In this document: piece after piece, positions 34,816 through 45,442 of the stretch
Layout: each line of letters starts with the position of its first letter
Numbering within the stretch: the first letter of the stretch is position 1
Assembly: GCA_026122225.1 (NCBI GenBank)
Contig: JANEZZ010001864.1
Location: 620,001-684,000 of the forward strand
Direction of reading: 5' to 3'
Origin: Heloderma charlesbogerti
Lineage: Eukaryota > Chordata > Lepidosauria > Squamata > Helodermatidae
Length of the DNA: 64,000 nt
Position numbers and translations under genes: made by a program
Notes under the pieces: model-generated
The model's input: only the letters and a program-made list of their open reading frames with translations
Database searches by the model: none
Told to the model about the DNA's origin: nothing

Positions 34816-35654
34816 TCTATTATACATCTCTTCATTCGTCTGCAGCCTCCTAGGCTGCCTGCACTTCCTGTTCTGATCTGCAGTGGGAGGAATTACCTCA
34901 TGATGTCTTCCCCTGGGCTTTAAATGAAGTTCAGGAAGCTGTGGAAGTTACAGGATGCCAGAGAGATGATTGAACAATGAAATACAGGACACCCCCACAC
35001 ACTCCTCAGCCACCTCATAAGTAAGGTAAGCACAAGTACCCTGGATGCAACACATGAAAATGTCTCTGAAATTTTCTTCTCCCTTGAATTTCTTTTCAAA
35101 AGAAATTTCTGTCAAATTGAATGAGAATGGTAAAAATAAAGGAAGAATTTTTAGGCACAAAAAATTAAAAAGCATCTTTATATGCTGTGTAAGTGTGCTT
35201 TCTCATTTTCTCTAATATATTCATAAATTTGGAAGTAATTTTCTATGTCTCAATGATTAAGCTAGAAATTGCAGGAATTATGGAATGTGATGAAAGGTAA
35301 GAATTTTGGTATCTGGGTTATTTTTTATAAGAGAGATCTGGTAAAACGAAGAAAACAAATCTATTTTACAAATACCTGATTCTTTATTTTATAATGTGGA
35401 AAGCAAAATAATACGGAAGTTCATATGGAAATTCACTGTTGCTTCATGCATAGGAATGCAGCTGTACTGGGGTGTAACTGAAAGTGTAAGTCCCCAAAGC
35501 CTCCTTTAGTTAAATAAAAAAAAGTTTTGAGCTTCTCCAAAAGAAAAATGAGCCAGGTAGGTGGTAATGCTCACTCTAATATCAGAAAAAGGGACAGGCA
35601 GTGGGGGCGGGGTGAGTGAGGGGAGAAGAAAGAACAGGAACAATGCACAATGCA
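34816..35654. other. No recognised feature
   Basis: AT-rich, no repeat recognised. The 75-codon antisense frame at 34948-35175 has no known content. Confidence 0.4.
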
Positions 35655-35985
35655 ATTATTAGTTATTTATTTTTAAAAATGTATAGTGCCTTTCAACATG
35701 AAGCCTTCCCAAGGCTGTTTACAAGATATAATTATAAAATACAGCATACAATCAACTAAAACAGCAGCATAAAACATTTCTTCAAATAAAATAAAGATCA
35801 GTATCCATCCATTTAAAAGTAGACTGGAACATCTGAGTGTACAAGACCCATTTAAAAACAGGGAGGGAGCCAGGCACACATCCTGCTGTAGTGTATTCCA
35901 TAAGCATGAGGCCAGCACCAAAAAGGCCTTAGTTCTTGTGCCCACCAACATGATAGATCTTACTGGTGAGCATGTGAGCAGAGCC
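35655..35985 (-). mobile_element. LINE 3' end, antisense
   Basis: On the minus strand, a decayed reverse-transcriptase C-terminus reads VGTRTKAFLVLASCLWNTL (around 35890-35950), equivalent to the AFSVVAPTLWN motif at 3345. A 3' UTR follows, with an ATTTATTTTTAAAA tail at 35660. The 92-codon antisense frame here is LINE-derived. Confidence 0.65.
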
Positions 35986-36712
35986 TCTTTGTTGGGTGGC
36001 TGGGTCTGGGAGGTTTCTCACAATGGGCCTAATGTCGCATCGCTCTAGGGTATTGCTCCATGCTGTCTGGGAATGGCGGGGGGTGTAGTCCAACTAATCT
36101 GGGGGGTGTAACAATATGAAAGAAGTACTGGATTCATCCTGAGTGGTTTGGGCTTCCTGGGAGAAACCAGGAAGTGGTTGAGGGCAACACCCACTGCTTC
36201 TGGCCTGAGGAGAGAGAGAGGCCGCAACCCGAGACAGCTCAGTGGAAAGGGTTTGTTTAAATAAAACTTAGGTTTGTTTGGAAGGCAGAGTCTGTGAGGT
36301 GCAGTACACCAGCTTTGAAACAGAAGGTGCCATGTTGTAGAAGGCTGCTCCAGGACATTGTGAGAAATGAAGATGGCAGTTTGCATACCAAGCTTCCCAG
36401 TGCTGATAAGAGTTCTACTGCCAAGGATTGCCAACATAGGAGAGAGCCCACCAGGGGGCATTTTGCCATGTGCCCCTTCAGATATAGAACCAGCACTGAG
36501 CTCCACTCAACTTCACAGAATGACTTCTGCCCTAATCTGCAGAGAATTCAAGACATTTCTAACCATTTTTGGAAAAGGAGTTTGCCATCTAGAGTTTTCT
36601 GAAGAGTTTAACCACTCCCTATTTTGTTTTCTGTATATAGTCCTAAATCAGAATGCTTCTCTTTTCTGGAAGGGATGGTGTTTGATTCAGGACATGATGG
36701 TGGTTTTCTGCG

Positions 36713-36760
<48 letters not shown>

Positions 36761-37122
36761 GGAGGGAGAATCAAGTCAGTTGAAAATGACCGCCCTAATG
36801 ACTGGAGGTAACCATGTTGCCTTTTCAACAACATTGTTAAAACAGAATGAGAAAATAGCTCATGCCTTCTAATGTCCTGGTCCAAACAATCAACCCTCAA
36901 AATGGAGTAGCGTGGAAAAAGTGTGAAGAATTCATTTAATTGCCTTGTATTCTGTTCAGTGCCCCTTAGGAGGATTATTAGATTGTAAGCACAGATACCT
37001 GGGTCAGCTGGCCTACCTCCTAAATTAGCCAGTCTTTCCTTTCCTGCCTTCTGTATTTCCCTAGAGGTGGGAGATCAGCCTGGCTCATCCGTCAAAACAG
37101 GCGCTTCAAATTAAGGGAGCTG
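35986..37122. other. Unassigned; possible LTR-like segment
   Basis: 36107-36308 opens TGTAAC, closes AGTACA and has AATAAA near 36261, which recalls a short LTR, but no target duplication flanks it. The longest frame in the window (36045-36506, minus, 153 codons) crosses it without any recognised domain. Frames at 36294-36872 run into the GT repeat. Confidence 0.3.
36717..36757. repeat. (GT)n microsatellite
   Basis: About 20 uninterrupted GT units, the longest dinucleotide run of that type here. Probably length-variable between individuals. Confidence 0.95.
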
Positions 37123-37228
37123 GGGCACAGTCCTACGTATGTTTAGACAGAAAGAAGTTCTACAATTCCCAGGGCGTGCTGAGAATTTTAGGGCTTCTTT
37201 CTGTCTAAACATACATAGGATTGAGCCC
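37123..37228. mobile_element. Harbinger-like MITE, 106 bp
   Basis: Left GGGCACAGTCCTACGTATG, TTTAGACAGAAAGAAG; right TTCTTTCTGTCTAAACATAC, ATAGGATTGAGCCC. Same family as 47719-47851 and 57029-57161 but with a shorter centre. Flanks CTG and TTA do not match. Confidence 0.75.
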
Positions 37229-37639
37229 TTAGTTAAGATGATGATGCAGAAGGGTATATAGTGGAACAAGGTTCAGGCAGCATATAAAGAAAACAATCTG
37301 ACTTATTCCAGCTCACCTATGCAATGGAGAATCTAGGTGGGTTCTACATTTCTAATTCCTCTCAAACAATGAGGGGCAGCACGTTTACTTCCAAGCAAAT
37401 CATTCACAACCTCCATGAGTCAAATTTGAGAATTTCAAATTTGCTACGCAGAGTAGTGCCCAATCAGTTCCCATAAGGTATAAGTGGGTTTCCACCCACC
37501 ATCCAATGAAAGGAGATATTCCCACTGTCAGGTGATCTGGGACACACCTTTTGAATTCTCTTTTGAGGTTGGGCTTATGCAACAGCCCAAGGCAAGCTCT
37601 GCCTAATTCCTTGACAGAACCAATTTGATAGATCCTATG

Positions 37640-37718
37640 GATTAGAAGGCGAGGGAATGATGGGAGTTGTAGGCCAAAACACCTGGAGGACTACAAGTTG
37701 CCCACTCCTGGTTTAGAA
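37640..37718. mobile_element. hAT MITE, right arm with flanking near-repeat
   Basis: GAATGATGGGAGTTGTAGG, CCAAAACACCTGGAGGAC and CAAGTTGCCCACTCCTG are the right arm of the 7015-7140 family. The remnant (37648-37710) lies between GATTAGAA and GTTTAGAA (7 of 8), suggesting the left arm was lost by internal deletion while the target duplication survived. Confidence 0.65.
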
Positions 37719-38018
37719 GTTGTGTTTCCATTGCATGTTACTTCAATACATAAATTATATATAGTTACTCATATCAGGCATTATGGTAGCTAAAAGGAAA
37801 TTACTTGTGGGCCAGCTCCAAGGATTAGTGTAAGGGGCAACTGAATGAGTGTAAGGGGCAAAGGGGCACAGGCATGGACTTCTTGGTCAGGCAGTGGTCA
37901 GTGTGGATATGCCCTGTTACAACTGGAAGGGAAGAGAACCCTATTTAGCCTTACGATAATCCCTTCTCACATCCATGGCTGCACTGGGTGAATTATGTCT
38001 CCTCTGTGATGGAATATA

Positions 38019-38170
38019 GTCTGAGGCAGCCTTTCCTGATCTGGTGCCCTCCAGATGTTTTGGACTTCAGCTTCCATCAGCCACATCTGTCATGGCCAGT
38101 GGTCAGGAATGGTGGGAGTTGCAGTCCAAAACTTATGGAGGGGACCAGGTTGGAGAAGGCTGGGCTAAGG
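38019..38170. mobile_element. hAT MITE with 8-bp duplication
   Basis: Element 38027-38162: left CAGCCTTTCCTGATCTGG, TGCCCTCCAGATGTTTTGG; right CCAAAACTTATGGAGGGG, ACCAGGTTGGAGAAGGCTG. Flanks GTCTGAGG and GGCTAAGG agree at 6 of 8. The same arms are seen at 53100-53245. Confidence 0.85.
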
Positions 38171-39215
38171 AATAATGTTCTTATTTCAGTTTTGTGTGGG
38201 TTTTCTCTCTTCAGTTTAGCAACAAAGTTTCTTCAAATAAATCCATCATTTTATACAGTTAATTTCTGACTATTGGTTTCATTCAATGCATCCATAGATA
38301 GGGACAGATTTCCTCTGATTTATATGTTCACAGCTGTACAGTATTACGTAACTTCAAAATATAAAGAGTGCTTGCTAGTATTATTAACCCATCATAACTG
38401 TATTTTGGATGCAATGATATTACAGCCAGGGAAGTGTAACCAGCATTGTTACAGGGATTTATTTTTCTTTTATTCATATCTTTGTTCCTCACACACATTC
38501 CAAAGAAAAATATTGAGCAGCAGCAAGCTATAATAAAGAGACCAAAAATGGCAAAACCACAGTACTCAAGGAAGCCTACGTGAAAACTCTGGCTGTATCT
38601 TCCTGGTTACAGAAAACAAACAAAACTGTCAAAAGTGTTTGCCAGTGAAGGCCTGCCAAATAAAATATTGCTTTATGAAGTCAGGAAAAAACTAATTTTA
38701 AAGGTTATTGTAGGTTATTTGTGGTCATGTCTTGTCCGCATAAAACATGATGTCATCTTGAAAAAAATCGTCATTATTTTTTCTTATTTCAGTAAATCTT
38801 TATCTGAGATGCTATCTCAACAACTGCCTAAATCTGTAAAAAAACAAAAACAAAACTCTTATGAGATATTTACCAAAGTCACCCCCTCATCCAACAAAAT
38901 AGACAGAAAAGCATAACTTCAACCACTGTGGTTACAAAGAGGATAGAAGGATACACACAGGACATGATTTAACTTGTGAGTTTCATTGTCACACACTGTA
39001 GTGAAGGCTAAATGGCCAAGGGTGATAATCATCTCATGGAGGCAAAGTTATCACTTCCTCGTTTGATGCCCCCCGCTGGGCAATAATAACTCACGAGCTG
39101 GCGGTTTCTGTCATAATCAGAATAATGCTTGAATAGTGTTTGATGGGAGCTCACCCCGCCTATGTGGCTCATAGTTATTAAAGGATCAGATGAACTCTTT
39201 TTAGGATATGTGCAG
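38171..39215. other. No recognised feature
   Basis: AT-rich, single-copy-looking. Frames at 38273-38533 and 38635-38916 are low-complexity in composition and have no known domain. Confidence 0.45.
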
Positions 39216-39290
39216 TGCAATCCTAGGCATGTTTATTCAGATGTACATCCCAATGGGGCTTATACCCAGGTAATCAGGCATAGGATTTCA
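39216..39290. mobile_element. Short palindromic MITE remnant
   Basis: GTGCAATCCTAGGCATGTTT, CATCCCAATGGGGCTTATAC and CAGGCATAGGATTTCAG, same family as 9458-9535 but with both ends visible. Confidence 0.55.
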
Positions 39291-39452
39291 GACTTTGACC
39301 CTAAAATATATCAATATTATACAATATATGAATTTGCACCAGTCACACCACTGCCCTGCCTTTTTACCACAACAGGAGAATGCTGACATCCAACAGTCCT
39401 GAGTACCGGGGTGTCCAACAAGCAAAGGTACATACCTTCTTTAGTAACACAT

Positions 39453-39894
39453 TTAGGGAGCAATCCTACATCTCCTCAGACATAGGATTGTTCAGTTTGT
39501 GGGCTCCCAGGTCAGAAACAGGGCTCCCAGGTCGGAGACCACAAACCACGCTCCCCATCCCCTCTCTCCCCCTCTTGTAGCCAGCATAGTTCTGGCTGTG
39601 TCTTTGCGCTCAGAAATGGAGCATGGAGATAGGAAAAGGGGATGTTCCTGGGGGTGGGGAAGGGAGGACACTGGGATGCCGGCCACTCGACATTTCCTAT
39701 GGCTGACCCAGCCTCCTTCCCTCCCCCTCTGAAGTACCGCTGCTAGACAGGCAAAATCGCCCATCTAGCAGAAATGCAGGGCATCTGGGGAGCAGAAGCA
39801 AAGATCGCCTCTGCACTCCAGCAGCCCAGCATTGGATACTTGACAGCCTCCAAGTCTGGACACTGCCGACTATCTTCATAGGATTGTGCCCTTA
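39453..39894 (-). mobile_element. Harbinger-like element, TTA duplication
   Basis: Element 39456-39891 (436 bp) starts GGGAGCAATCCTACATC and ends CATAGGATTGTGCCC, with TTA on each side. It is in the opposite orientation to 9696-10135 and 40797-41230. GC-rich interior; the overlapping frames on both strands (39492-39764, 39499-39732) are not genes. Confidence 0.82.
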
Positions 39895-40793
39895 GTCTCA
39901 GGTCTCTAACCCTCTTGTTTCCAGAATGGTGTGTATAGAGCAGGGACAGGGGGATAGCATAGGATAGATGGCTCCATAACTAATCTATTCTTCTACGCAA
40001 AGAATTCATTATTAGCTGCTGTTGGAGACCAAATGCATGAGTCATGCATATTTGCTAAAGGTCAGCTCCTGTAGACCATACTGACAGAATAAGAACCATT
40101 GGTTCTTGTACTCACAAACTTCAGCCTAAACAGCTTCCCTTCCCTCTTTGTTATAAACCCTCTAATTAGCTTCCAGGGTCCAGATGGATCCAGAGTCCAG
40201 ATTAGGCCCACAAGCCCAAGGTTCCCCATCCCTTTGCATAGTGCTATCCTATCCCTTTAGCTTTCTTGGTGATTAAAAGTGGACTAGTGCCTCTTTCGTG
40301 GGTGCCGATACTTCCCTATCCCTATTAAGAATATGGATTAGCCAAAGAAATACTGCCATTCAGGCACAGTTGCTGCTAGGTTTGAGGAGGCCCTTGGCCT
40401 TTCTTTATGCCACCCCTGTGCCCTCATTGGGCATGTTCTTCAAAAGGCAGCAGCTTGTTGGCTCAGCTCACTGCTACTCAAACTTAACAAAAGAAGAAAG
40501 ACCTTTCACTTAGAATGGCATGCCTCGGGGCTGCAGCCTTGACCACAAGGCTGCCATGACACTTCTTTTAAAAGCAAGTCAGCTAGGAGGAGGAGCTGCC
40601 ACTATTTGTCAAGGGGGCATTTGGGGGCCCTCCTGGACCACGGGGCCCTGAACCTATACCCTGTGGTCCAGCCCTGGTGGTACTACTGAGTTCAGTATCC
40701 TGTTTCCCACATTAACCAACCAAATGCCACAGGAAGCCGATAAGCAGAGCTTGACGCTCTTTCCTGCTGTTGACATATTTTAGTTAGGGCACA
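39895..40793. other. No recognised feature
   Basis: No repeat or gene recognised. It separates two oppositely oriented copies of one Harbinger-like family. Confidence 0.4.
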
Positions 40794-40796
40794 ATC

Positions 40797-41230
40797 CTAT
40801 GGGGATAGGTGGCCACCTCCGAACTTGGAGGTGACCGCCTATCCAATGCAGGGCAGGAGAAGCACAGATAGGATCATTTCCTCCATGTTTCTCCTGCCCT
40901 GCATTTGCGGCTAGACAGCCAATTTCAGCTGCCTAGCCACGGGAAGGTGGAGCGGGGGAGGAGGCTGCCAGATGACACATAGGATGTGTCATACTGGCAT
41001 TTCCACCTTTCCCGCCCCAGAATGCCCCCCTGGAACACCCCATTTTGGCTGCTCCGTGCTCCTCTTCCAAGTATGGAGTGTGGGGCAGTTCCACGCTGCC
41101 TGAGAAGCAGCGTGGAAAGGGGGGAAGGTCGGTTCTCCAGGAAACAACCTCAGAGCACAGGCTCTGAGGTTGGTTCCCGGAAACCCACATGGCTGTCTAG
41201 CCACTGAATAGTGGCCATAGGATTGCTCCC
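40797..41230 (+). mobile_element. Harbinger-like element
   Basis: 434 bp from GGGCACAATCCTATGGGG to GGCCATAGGATTGCTCCC. Several internal inverted pairs include CTCAGAGCACAGGCTCTGAG and a GGATGTGTCATACTGG patch. The left flank is TTA but the right flank is TCC, so one side of the duplication has changed. Overlapping frames on both strands are non-genic. Confidence 0.78.
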
Positions 41231-41231
41231 T

Positions 41232-41300
41232 CCGTTAGTTGGTTACATTTCTATACTGCCCAGTAGCAGAAGCTCTCTGGGCAGTTCACATAGCAACTTG
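41232..41300 (-). mobile_element. LINE 3' tail, antisense
   Basis: ACATTTCTATACTGCCCAGT, AGCAGAAGCTCTCTGGGCAG and TTCACATAGC match the common squamate LINE end. It is wedged between two DNA transposons. Confidence 0.6.
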
Positions 41301-41301
41301 T

Positions 41302-41815
41302 ACACAGTGTAGGGATGGTGGAGAATTCTGTCACAGACTCCAGTGAGGCTCCCCAGAGTCCGTGGTGGAATGGAAGACTTACCCTTGCCTCTGCGCAGAA
41401 TCTTCGGCCGGATCCTCCGGCTCCAGATTGCCAGTGATACGGCCGCCATGCCATATCGCTGGCTGAAGGGGACTGACTGCGGATGCACATGGTGTTCGGG
41501 ACGCTATTTGCGTCTGTAAAGGCCTTAGTTTAAGGTAAATGCAGCCGTAAATGGCTGCATTTACCTTAAACTAAGGCCTTTACGGCTGCATATGGTGTCC
41601 CGGACGCCATTTGCATCCGCAGTCAGTAGTCCCCTTCAGCCAGTGATATGGCATGGTGATCATATCGCTGGCACTTCGGAGCTGGCCGGGGGCTCTGTGG
41701 AATCGCTGTGGAGCGGAGCTGGCTGAAGAGGATTCTGGGGGGAGGAACGGATCGCCTCCCCCCCCGGACCCCCCTGGACTGGCAGGTAGGGGATTCATAC
41801 ATCCCTAACACAGTG
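41302..41815 (+). mobile_element. hAT element with perfect 8-bp duplication and long hairpin, copy A
   Basis: Element 41310-41807 (498 bp) runs from TAGGGATGGTGGAGAATTC to TTCATACATCCCTA, flanked by ACACAGTG on both sides. The centre is a long hairpin: 41516-41546 pairs perfectly with 41553-41583, and imperfect pairing extends to about 41463-41640. It shares its outer parts and orientation with 42705-43241 but not the innermost stem. No transposase; needs one in trans. Confidence 0.92.
41516..41583. repeat. 31-bp perfect inverted repeat with 6-base loop
   Basis: The stem begins GTAAAGGCCTTAGTTTAAGG and continues through TAAATGCAGCC; the loop is GTAAAT. It forms the tip of a longer imperfect stem inside the hAT element. 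Transcripts through it would fold into a long double-stranded RNA. Confidence 0.95.
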
Positions 41816-41819
41816 GCAT

Positions 41820-42043
41820 ACTACATTTGAACCTGGAGCTCCCATGCAATCATCCATGCAAACTAAGAGCTACTGATAGACTTTTCCTGCAAGCCATCCG
41901 AGCTAGTGGCTTGGATGCCCCAGCTTGTGGCAATGAGTTCCATACATCCATTGGGCATTATGTGAAGAAGTCCTTTCTTTTCTCTGTCCAAAATCTATTG
42001 CCCCTCGATATCATTGGATGATCCCCAATTCTATTATAGTGTC
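41820..42043 (-). mobile_element. CR1-type LINE 3' UTR, antisense, part 1
   Basis: GGCAATGAGTTCCATACATC, GTGAAGAAGTCCTTTC, CTATTGCCCCTCGATATCA and TTGGATGATCCCCAATTC follow the CR1 3' UTR order read in reverse. The sequence continues after the MITE at 42406. Confidence 0.7.
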
Positions 42044-42405
42044 CTGGTTCGCACTAAATCACAGCCTGCTGTGGCTTAATTTACTCGTAGGGGCTGTTGT
42101 GTTGTGCCAGATGCCCGCAGGCACTATTGCTGCATGTTGCCTGGCTTGTCGTGTCATGCAGACCCAGGCAGCAGGGGTTGTTTGTGGGGTGGACAACCCT
42201 CAAATAACCCATGGCTTGTTGCAGAGTTGAGGATTGTCTAACCCTTAACCCCTGCTGCCTGGGTTTGCATGGCATGACAAGCCATGGGAAGCTGGGTGCC
42301 CATGGGTGCCATGGAAAAATGGTGCTTATGGGCACCCAGCACAACATGACAGCCCCTGCAGGTAAATAAAGCCACAGTGGGTTGTCATGTAGTGTGACTG
42401 GGTCC
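42044..42405. mobile_element. Palindromic MITE inserted in CR1
   Basis: Left CTGGTTCGCACTAAATCAC, CTGTGGCTTAATTTAC, GTAGGGGCTGTTGTGTTG; right CAACATGACAGCCCCTGC, GTAAATAAAGCCACAG, AGTGTGACTGGGTCC. An inner inverted pair surrounds GTTGTTTGTGGGGTGG. AGTGTC before and AATGTC after suggest a short duplication. Related to 26859-27197. Confidence 0.75.
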
Positions 42406-42571
42406 AATGTCAGAGGGAGAAAAACTCAGTTTCTCCATACTGTGAACAGTTCTATAAAACAACCATGTCAATGTCTCCCCTTCATTGTCTTTTTGTTTCT
42501 CTACATTTAAAAGCCTCAAATGCTTAGTCTTTCTGCACGGGGAGGGTACTCCAGCCCTCAATCATTTCCCA
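42406..42571 (-). mobile_element. CR1-type LINE 3' UTR, antisense, part 2
   Basis: Resumes with CAGAGGGAGAAAAACTCAG, AATGTCTCCCCTTCATTG, then CTCAAATGCTTAGTC and CCAGCCCTCAATCATTTCC, the next CR1 segment after 42043. The MITE is therefore younger than this CR1 copy. Confidence 0.7.
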
Positions 42572-42696
42572 AATATTAGAAATAATTAAGAGTCAGGTTC
42601 TGGAGAAATAATCAGCTGAAGTCTCCCTTTGCTGTTTCACAAGGGACTCAAGCAATCTGCTGCCAAGTGCAAACTCTCACCCTGAACGCACTCTTT

Positions 42697-43249
42697 GGAG
42701 ATGCTAGGGATGTTGGAGAATTCCGCCACGGACCCCATTGAGGCTGGATTCCAAGAATCCAGCCCCATTGGGGTCCATGGCGGAATGCAGCACTCACCTC
42801 CGCGCCCCTCCGGAATCCGTCCAGGCCGGCTCCTCCATGTGGTGATCCTGCGGAGCCGGCCACTGGCTCCACAGCGCTGGTGATACTATTGCCATGCCAT
42901 ATCACTGTGCTAAGTCTGGACGCAAATGGCGTCAACTACGCCAGTGGTGTCCCTGTTTTCACATGATAGGCTATGCAAATTCTATTTACGTAGATAGTTG
43001 TGTAGCCTATCACATGAAAAAACAGGGACGCCAATGGCATAGTGGACACCATTTGCGTCACAGCGATACAGCATGGCAATGGCGGCTGGCCGTATCACCG
43101 GCGCTGCAGAGCCGGTGGCCGGCTCTGCAGGATCACCACAGAGCAGAGCCCGTCTAGATGGATTCCGGGGGAGGGATGGATCGCCTCCCCCCCACGGACC
43201 CCCCCTCAGCCAGAATGGGGTAAGTGATCCGCCCATCCCTAGGAGATGC
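42697..43249 (+). mobile_element. hAT element with perfect 8-bp duplication and long hairpin, copy B
   Basis: Element 42705-43241 (537 bp) runs from TAGGGATGTTGGAGAATTC to CCGCCCATCCCTA, flanked by GGAGATGC on both sides. Two central arms, 42919-42973 and 43003-43059 (GACGCAAATGG...CTGTTTT... against its inverse), pair imperfectly around a loop of about 29 bases. A short inverted pair near the left end (GGATTCCAAGAATCC) is also present. The GC-rich frames here (42648-43273) are non-genic. Confidence 0.92.
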
Positions 43250-44654
43250 TGTTCCCATGTTGTTCTCTGCTAGGCGCTTAAAGGGTGGGATGAGGACCAC
43301 TGAGCATGGATAGACAAATACATCAGTTTTTCTTCCTCCTGCATTTGCTCTCTAAACAAAAAAACAAACATACAACCCCCCCCCCCCGAATTATTTCCCA
43401 TTTATGAAGAGATTTGGGAGAGTTCTTATCAGAACTTAACCAAATGAAATTTTCACCCATCTGCACTGGCTAAATCCAACAGGTGCAGCTATTCCGAGCA
43501 TCAAGACGGCCATGTTGTACCTGCCTGCCATATCACTGTTAAAGATAAAGAACTTCTCAGAAAAAAGAGGTGGCACTATAAACATGATTGAATATACAGG
43601 GATTCAAACCCAGACTAAGAGTTAAGCACTCAAAGCCCTGGCCCTGGATGTCAGTTTCTCCCACATTCTGGTTTTAAAAAATAGTCTAAAATATCAGATT
43701 CTTTCCATCTCCTGAATGAAGAAATTTGTAATAAGCTATTATTAAAAAAAGCAAACCCAAATGAAATTCTTAACCATCCTTAGTCTTGTGGGACCAGCAT
43801 AAAAATAATGCAGACAGTAGTCTCTTACACTGGCATCCTGCTGTCAGATAGGGTGTAGTCAGAAACCAGGTCTGCTTCCAAACTTTCTCTCAGTTGGACA
43901 TCCTCCAGTTCCTCACCCCACCTCCCTACATTAGCACTAGGCAGGAGTGGAGTGGTAAATTTGAAATGCACTGCTCATCATGACACTTCTCCATAGCCAC
44001 CCCACCCCCAAGAATAGTCTAATCATGCTGGCACCTGTGTTGATCCAGATCAACAAGCCAGTTCCAGCAGCTTTGACCTCTACCAGGACCAGGTCTGTTA
44101 TCAAGCTATTGGGTCTTAACTGCCCACTCAAAAACACACCACATCAAAATACTTTGCATTACAACAGGGATAGCTCACAACTATATATAGTTTATAAGAA
44201 AATGCATCCCCGCCCCCTCCCATGAGCTACTGCTAACAGGAAATTCTGAGTGGGGTGGCAGATGATGTCAATGGCCCTGTTAGTCAAAATGTGCAGGTGC
44301 TGGGTCCCTGCAAACCCTGGCTCCAGTACACCACTGGTACTAGGAGACACGTAAAGTGTATATGTATGTGTATATATGTATGCATATAAGTATATGCATG
44401 TGTGTGCGTGTATATATATACTATATATGTTGAACAGTTTATAAATCCTATAATGAGATCTATAACAATATCTCAAGTGGCAGAACCATAGTAACCCTTC
44501 TGGTCTAGTTGTGTGTTTACCTCCAAGCTGGGCCAACTGTGACTCAACTGGGCTGCTTGTGTTGGCAGCCCACAGACCTCACACGACTACATTCAAGAAC
44601 TGCATTTAGCCTCTCGGTAATTCTACCAACTTGGTGGCTCTTTGACATCATGTA
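43242..44654. other. No recognised gene; poly-C and TATG-rich patches
   Basis: A C run at 43376-43387 and an alternating TATG/TGTA/TATA patch at 44356-44432. The rest looks single-copy. Frames at 43937-44225 and 44192-44536 have no known domain; the latter crosses the TATG patch. Confidence 0.45.
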
Positions 44655-44965
44655 ATCAACCCCATCATCCCTGTATTTTGGTTGTTTCCAACAAATGAGC
44701 CCTCGGCCAGTAACAAAGAACCAAAAAACCCCTTGTTGTGTGTCTTCAAATGCATGATCTTACACTTGGTGTTATTGAATTTCATTCCATTTATGTTGCT
44801 CTAATTCATGAGGTCACCCAAATTCATCCTGCATAATTTCCTGCTCCTTCTCTTCATTAACAATACCTCTTAGCTTGGTGTTATCTGCGGATTTCATCAA
44901 TACACTCCTGTTTCCGTCACTCAACACACTAAACAAAAACCAAGTAAAACAGACCCTGTGAAGAC
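44655..44965 (-). mobile_element. CR1-type LINE 3' UTR, antisense, upstream segment
   Basis: ATGCATGATCTTACACTTGG, TGTTATTGAATTTCATTCC, CTTAGCTTGGTGTTATCTGC, GGATTTCATCAATACACTCC and a degraded CAGACCCTGTG match the CR1 3' region that lies upstream of the parts at 41820-42571. A separate, old copy. Confidence 0.65.
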
Positions 44966-44980
44966 TGCTGCTTTCCCCCC

Positions 44981-45013
44981 CTTTCCTTTCCTTTCCTTTC
45001 CTTTTTTTTTTTT
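44981..45013. repeat. (TTTCC)n and poly-T tract
   Basis: Four TTTCC units followed by 11 or more T. It could be an antisense retroelement tail, but the flank is not recognised. Confidence 0.85.
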
Positions 45014-45440
45014 ACAGACTTTACTAATAGCCTCCTCTCAGTTAGGAAAGTTATTCTTTTATGTAAACTTGATATCTCATTCTCTTTAACTCGGTGGTTC
45101 TCAGACTGTAAGATCGATTTTCTTGGGAGGACATGAGGTTCCAGGAAGGCGGAAGATCCTGCAGCAAGCAGTGCTAGAGGCACTTTACACCCAGTAGCAG
45201 AGACGGAGCATTGTAGTTATTCAAGCAAAGTGAAACAAACAATGAGATCCAGCAACTCTTCAGGAGTAACATTAACACAGGTTCCAAGCAAACACCACAT
45301 CTATATGGTTCAGGGACAAACTTCATGGTAACTTAAGCCTGCTTTTTCAAAAGTGTGCTTAGCACTAGAGCCCCTTTCCCCCAGTAAAAGGAGCTGCACA
45401 AAACCCCAGTCTTCACTAGGAGCAAGGGGAGGGTGGATTG
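45014..45440. other. No recognised feature
   Basis: Nothing recognised between the TTTCC tract and the GGGCCCC-ended transposon. Confidence 0.4.
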
Positions 45441-45442
45441 CA

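Noticed and set aside
36107..36308. Possible short LTR with AATAAA
   Set aside because: The TG...CA-like ends have no flanking duplication and no second copy in the window; kept only as an unassigned note.
36045..36506. Longest open frame (153 codons, minus strand)
   Set aside because: No recognised domain, Pro/Leu-rich composition, overlaps frames on the other strand and an LTR-like segment; no splice or promoter context.
36367..36783. 138-codon plus-strand frame
   Set aside because: Its C-terminus is translated (GT)n microsatellite; no domain.
42648..43273. Cluster of GC-rich frames on both strands
   Set aside because: Produced by the GC-rich palindromic hAT element 42705-43241.
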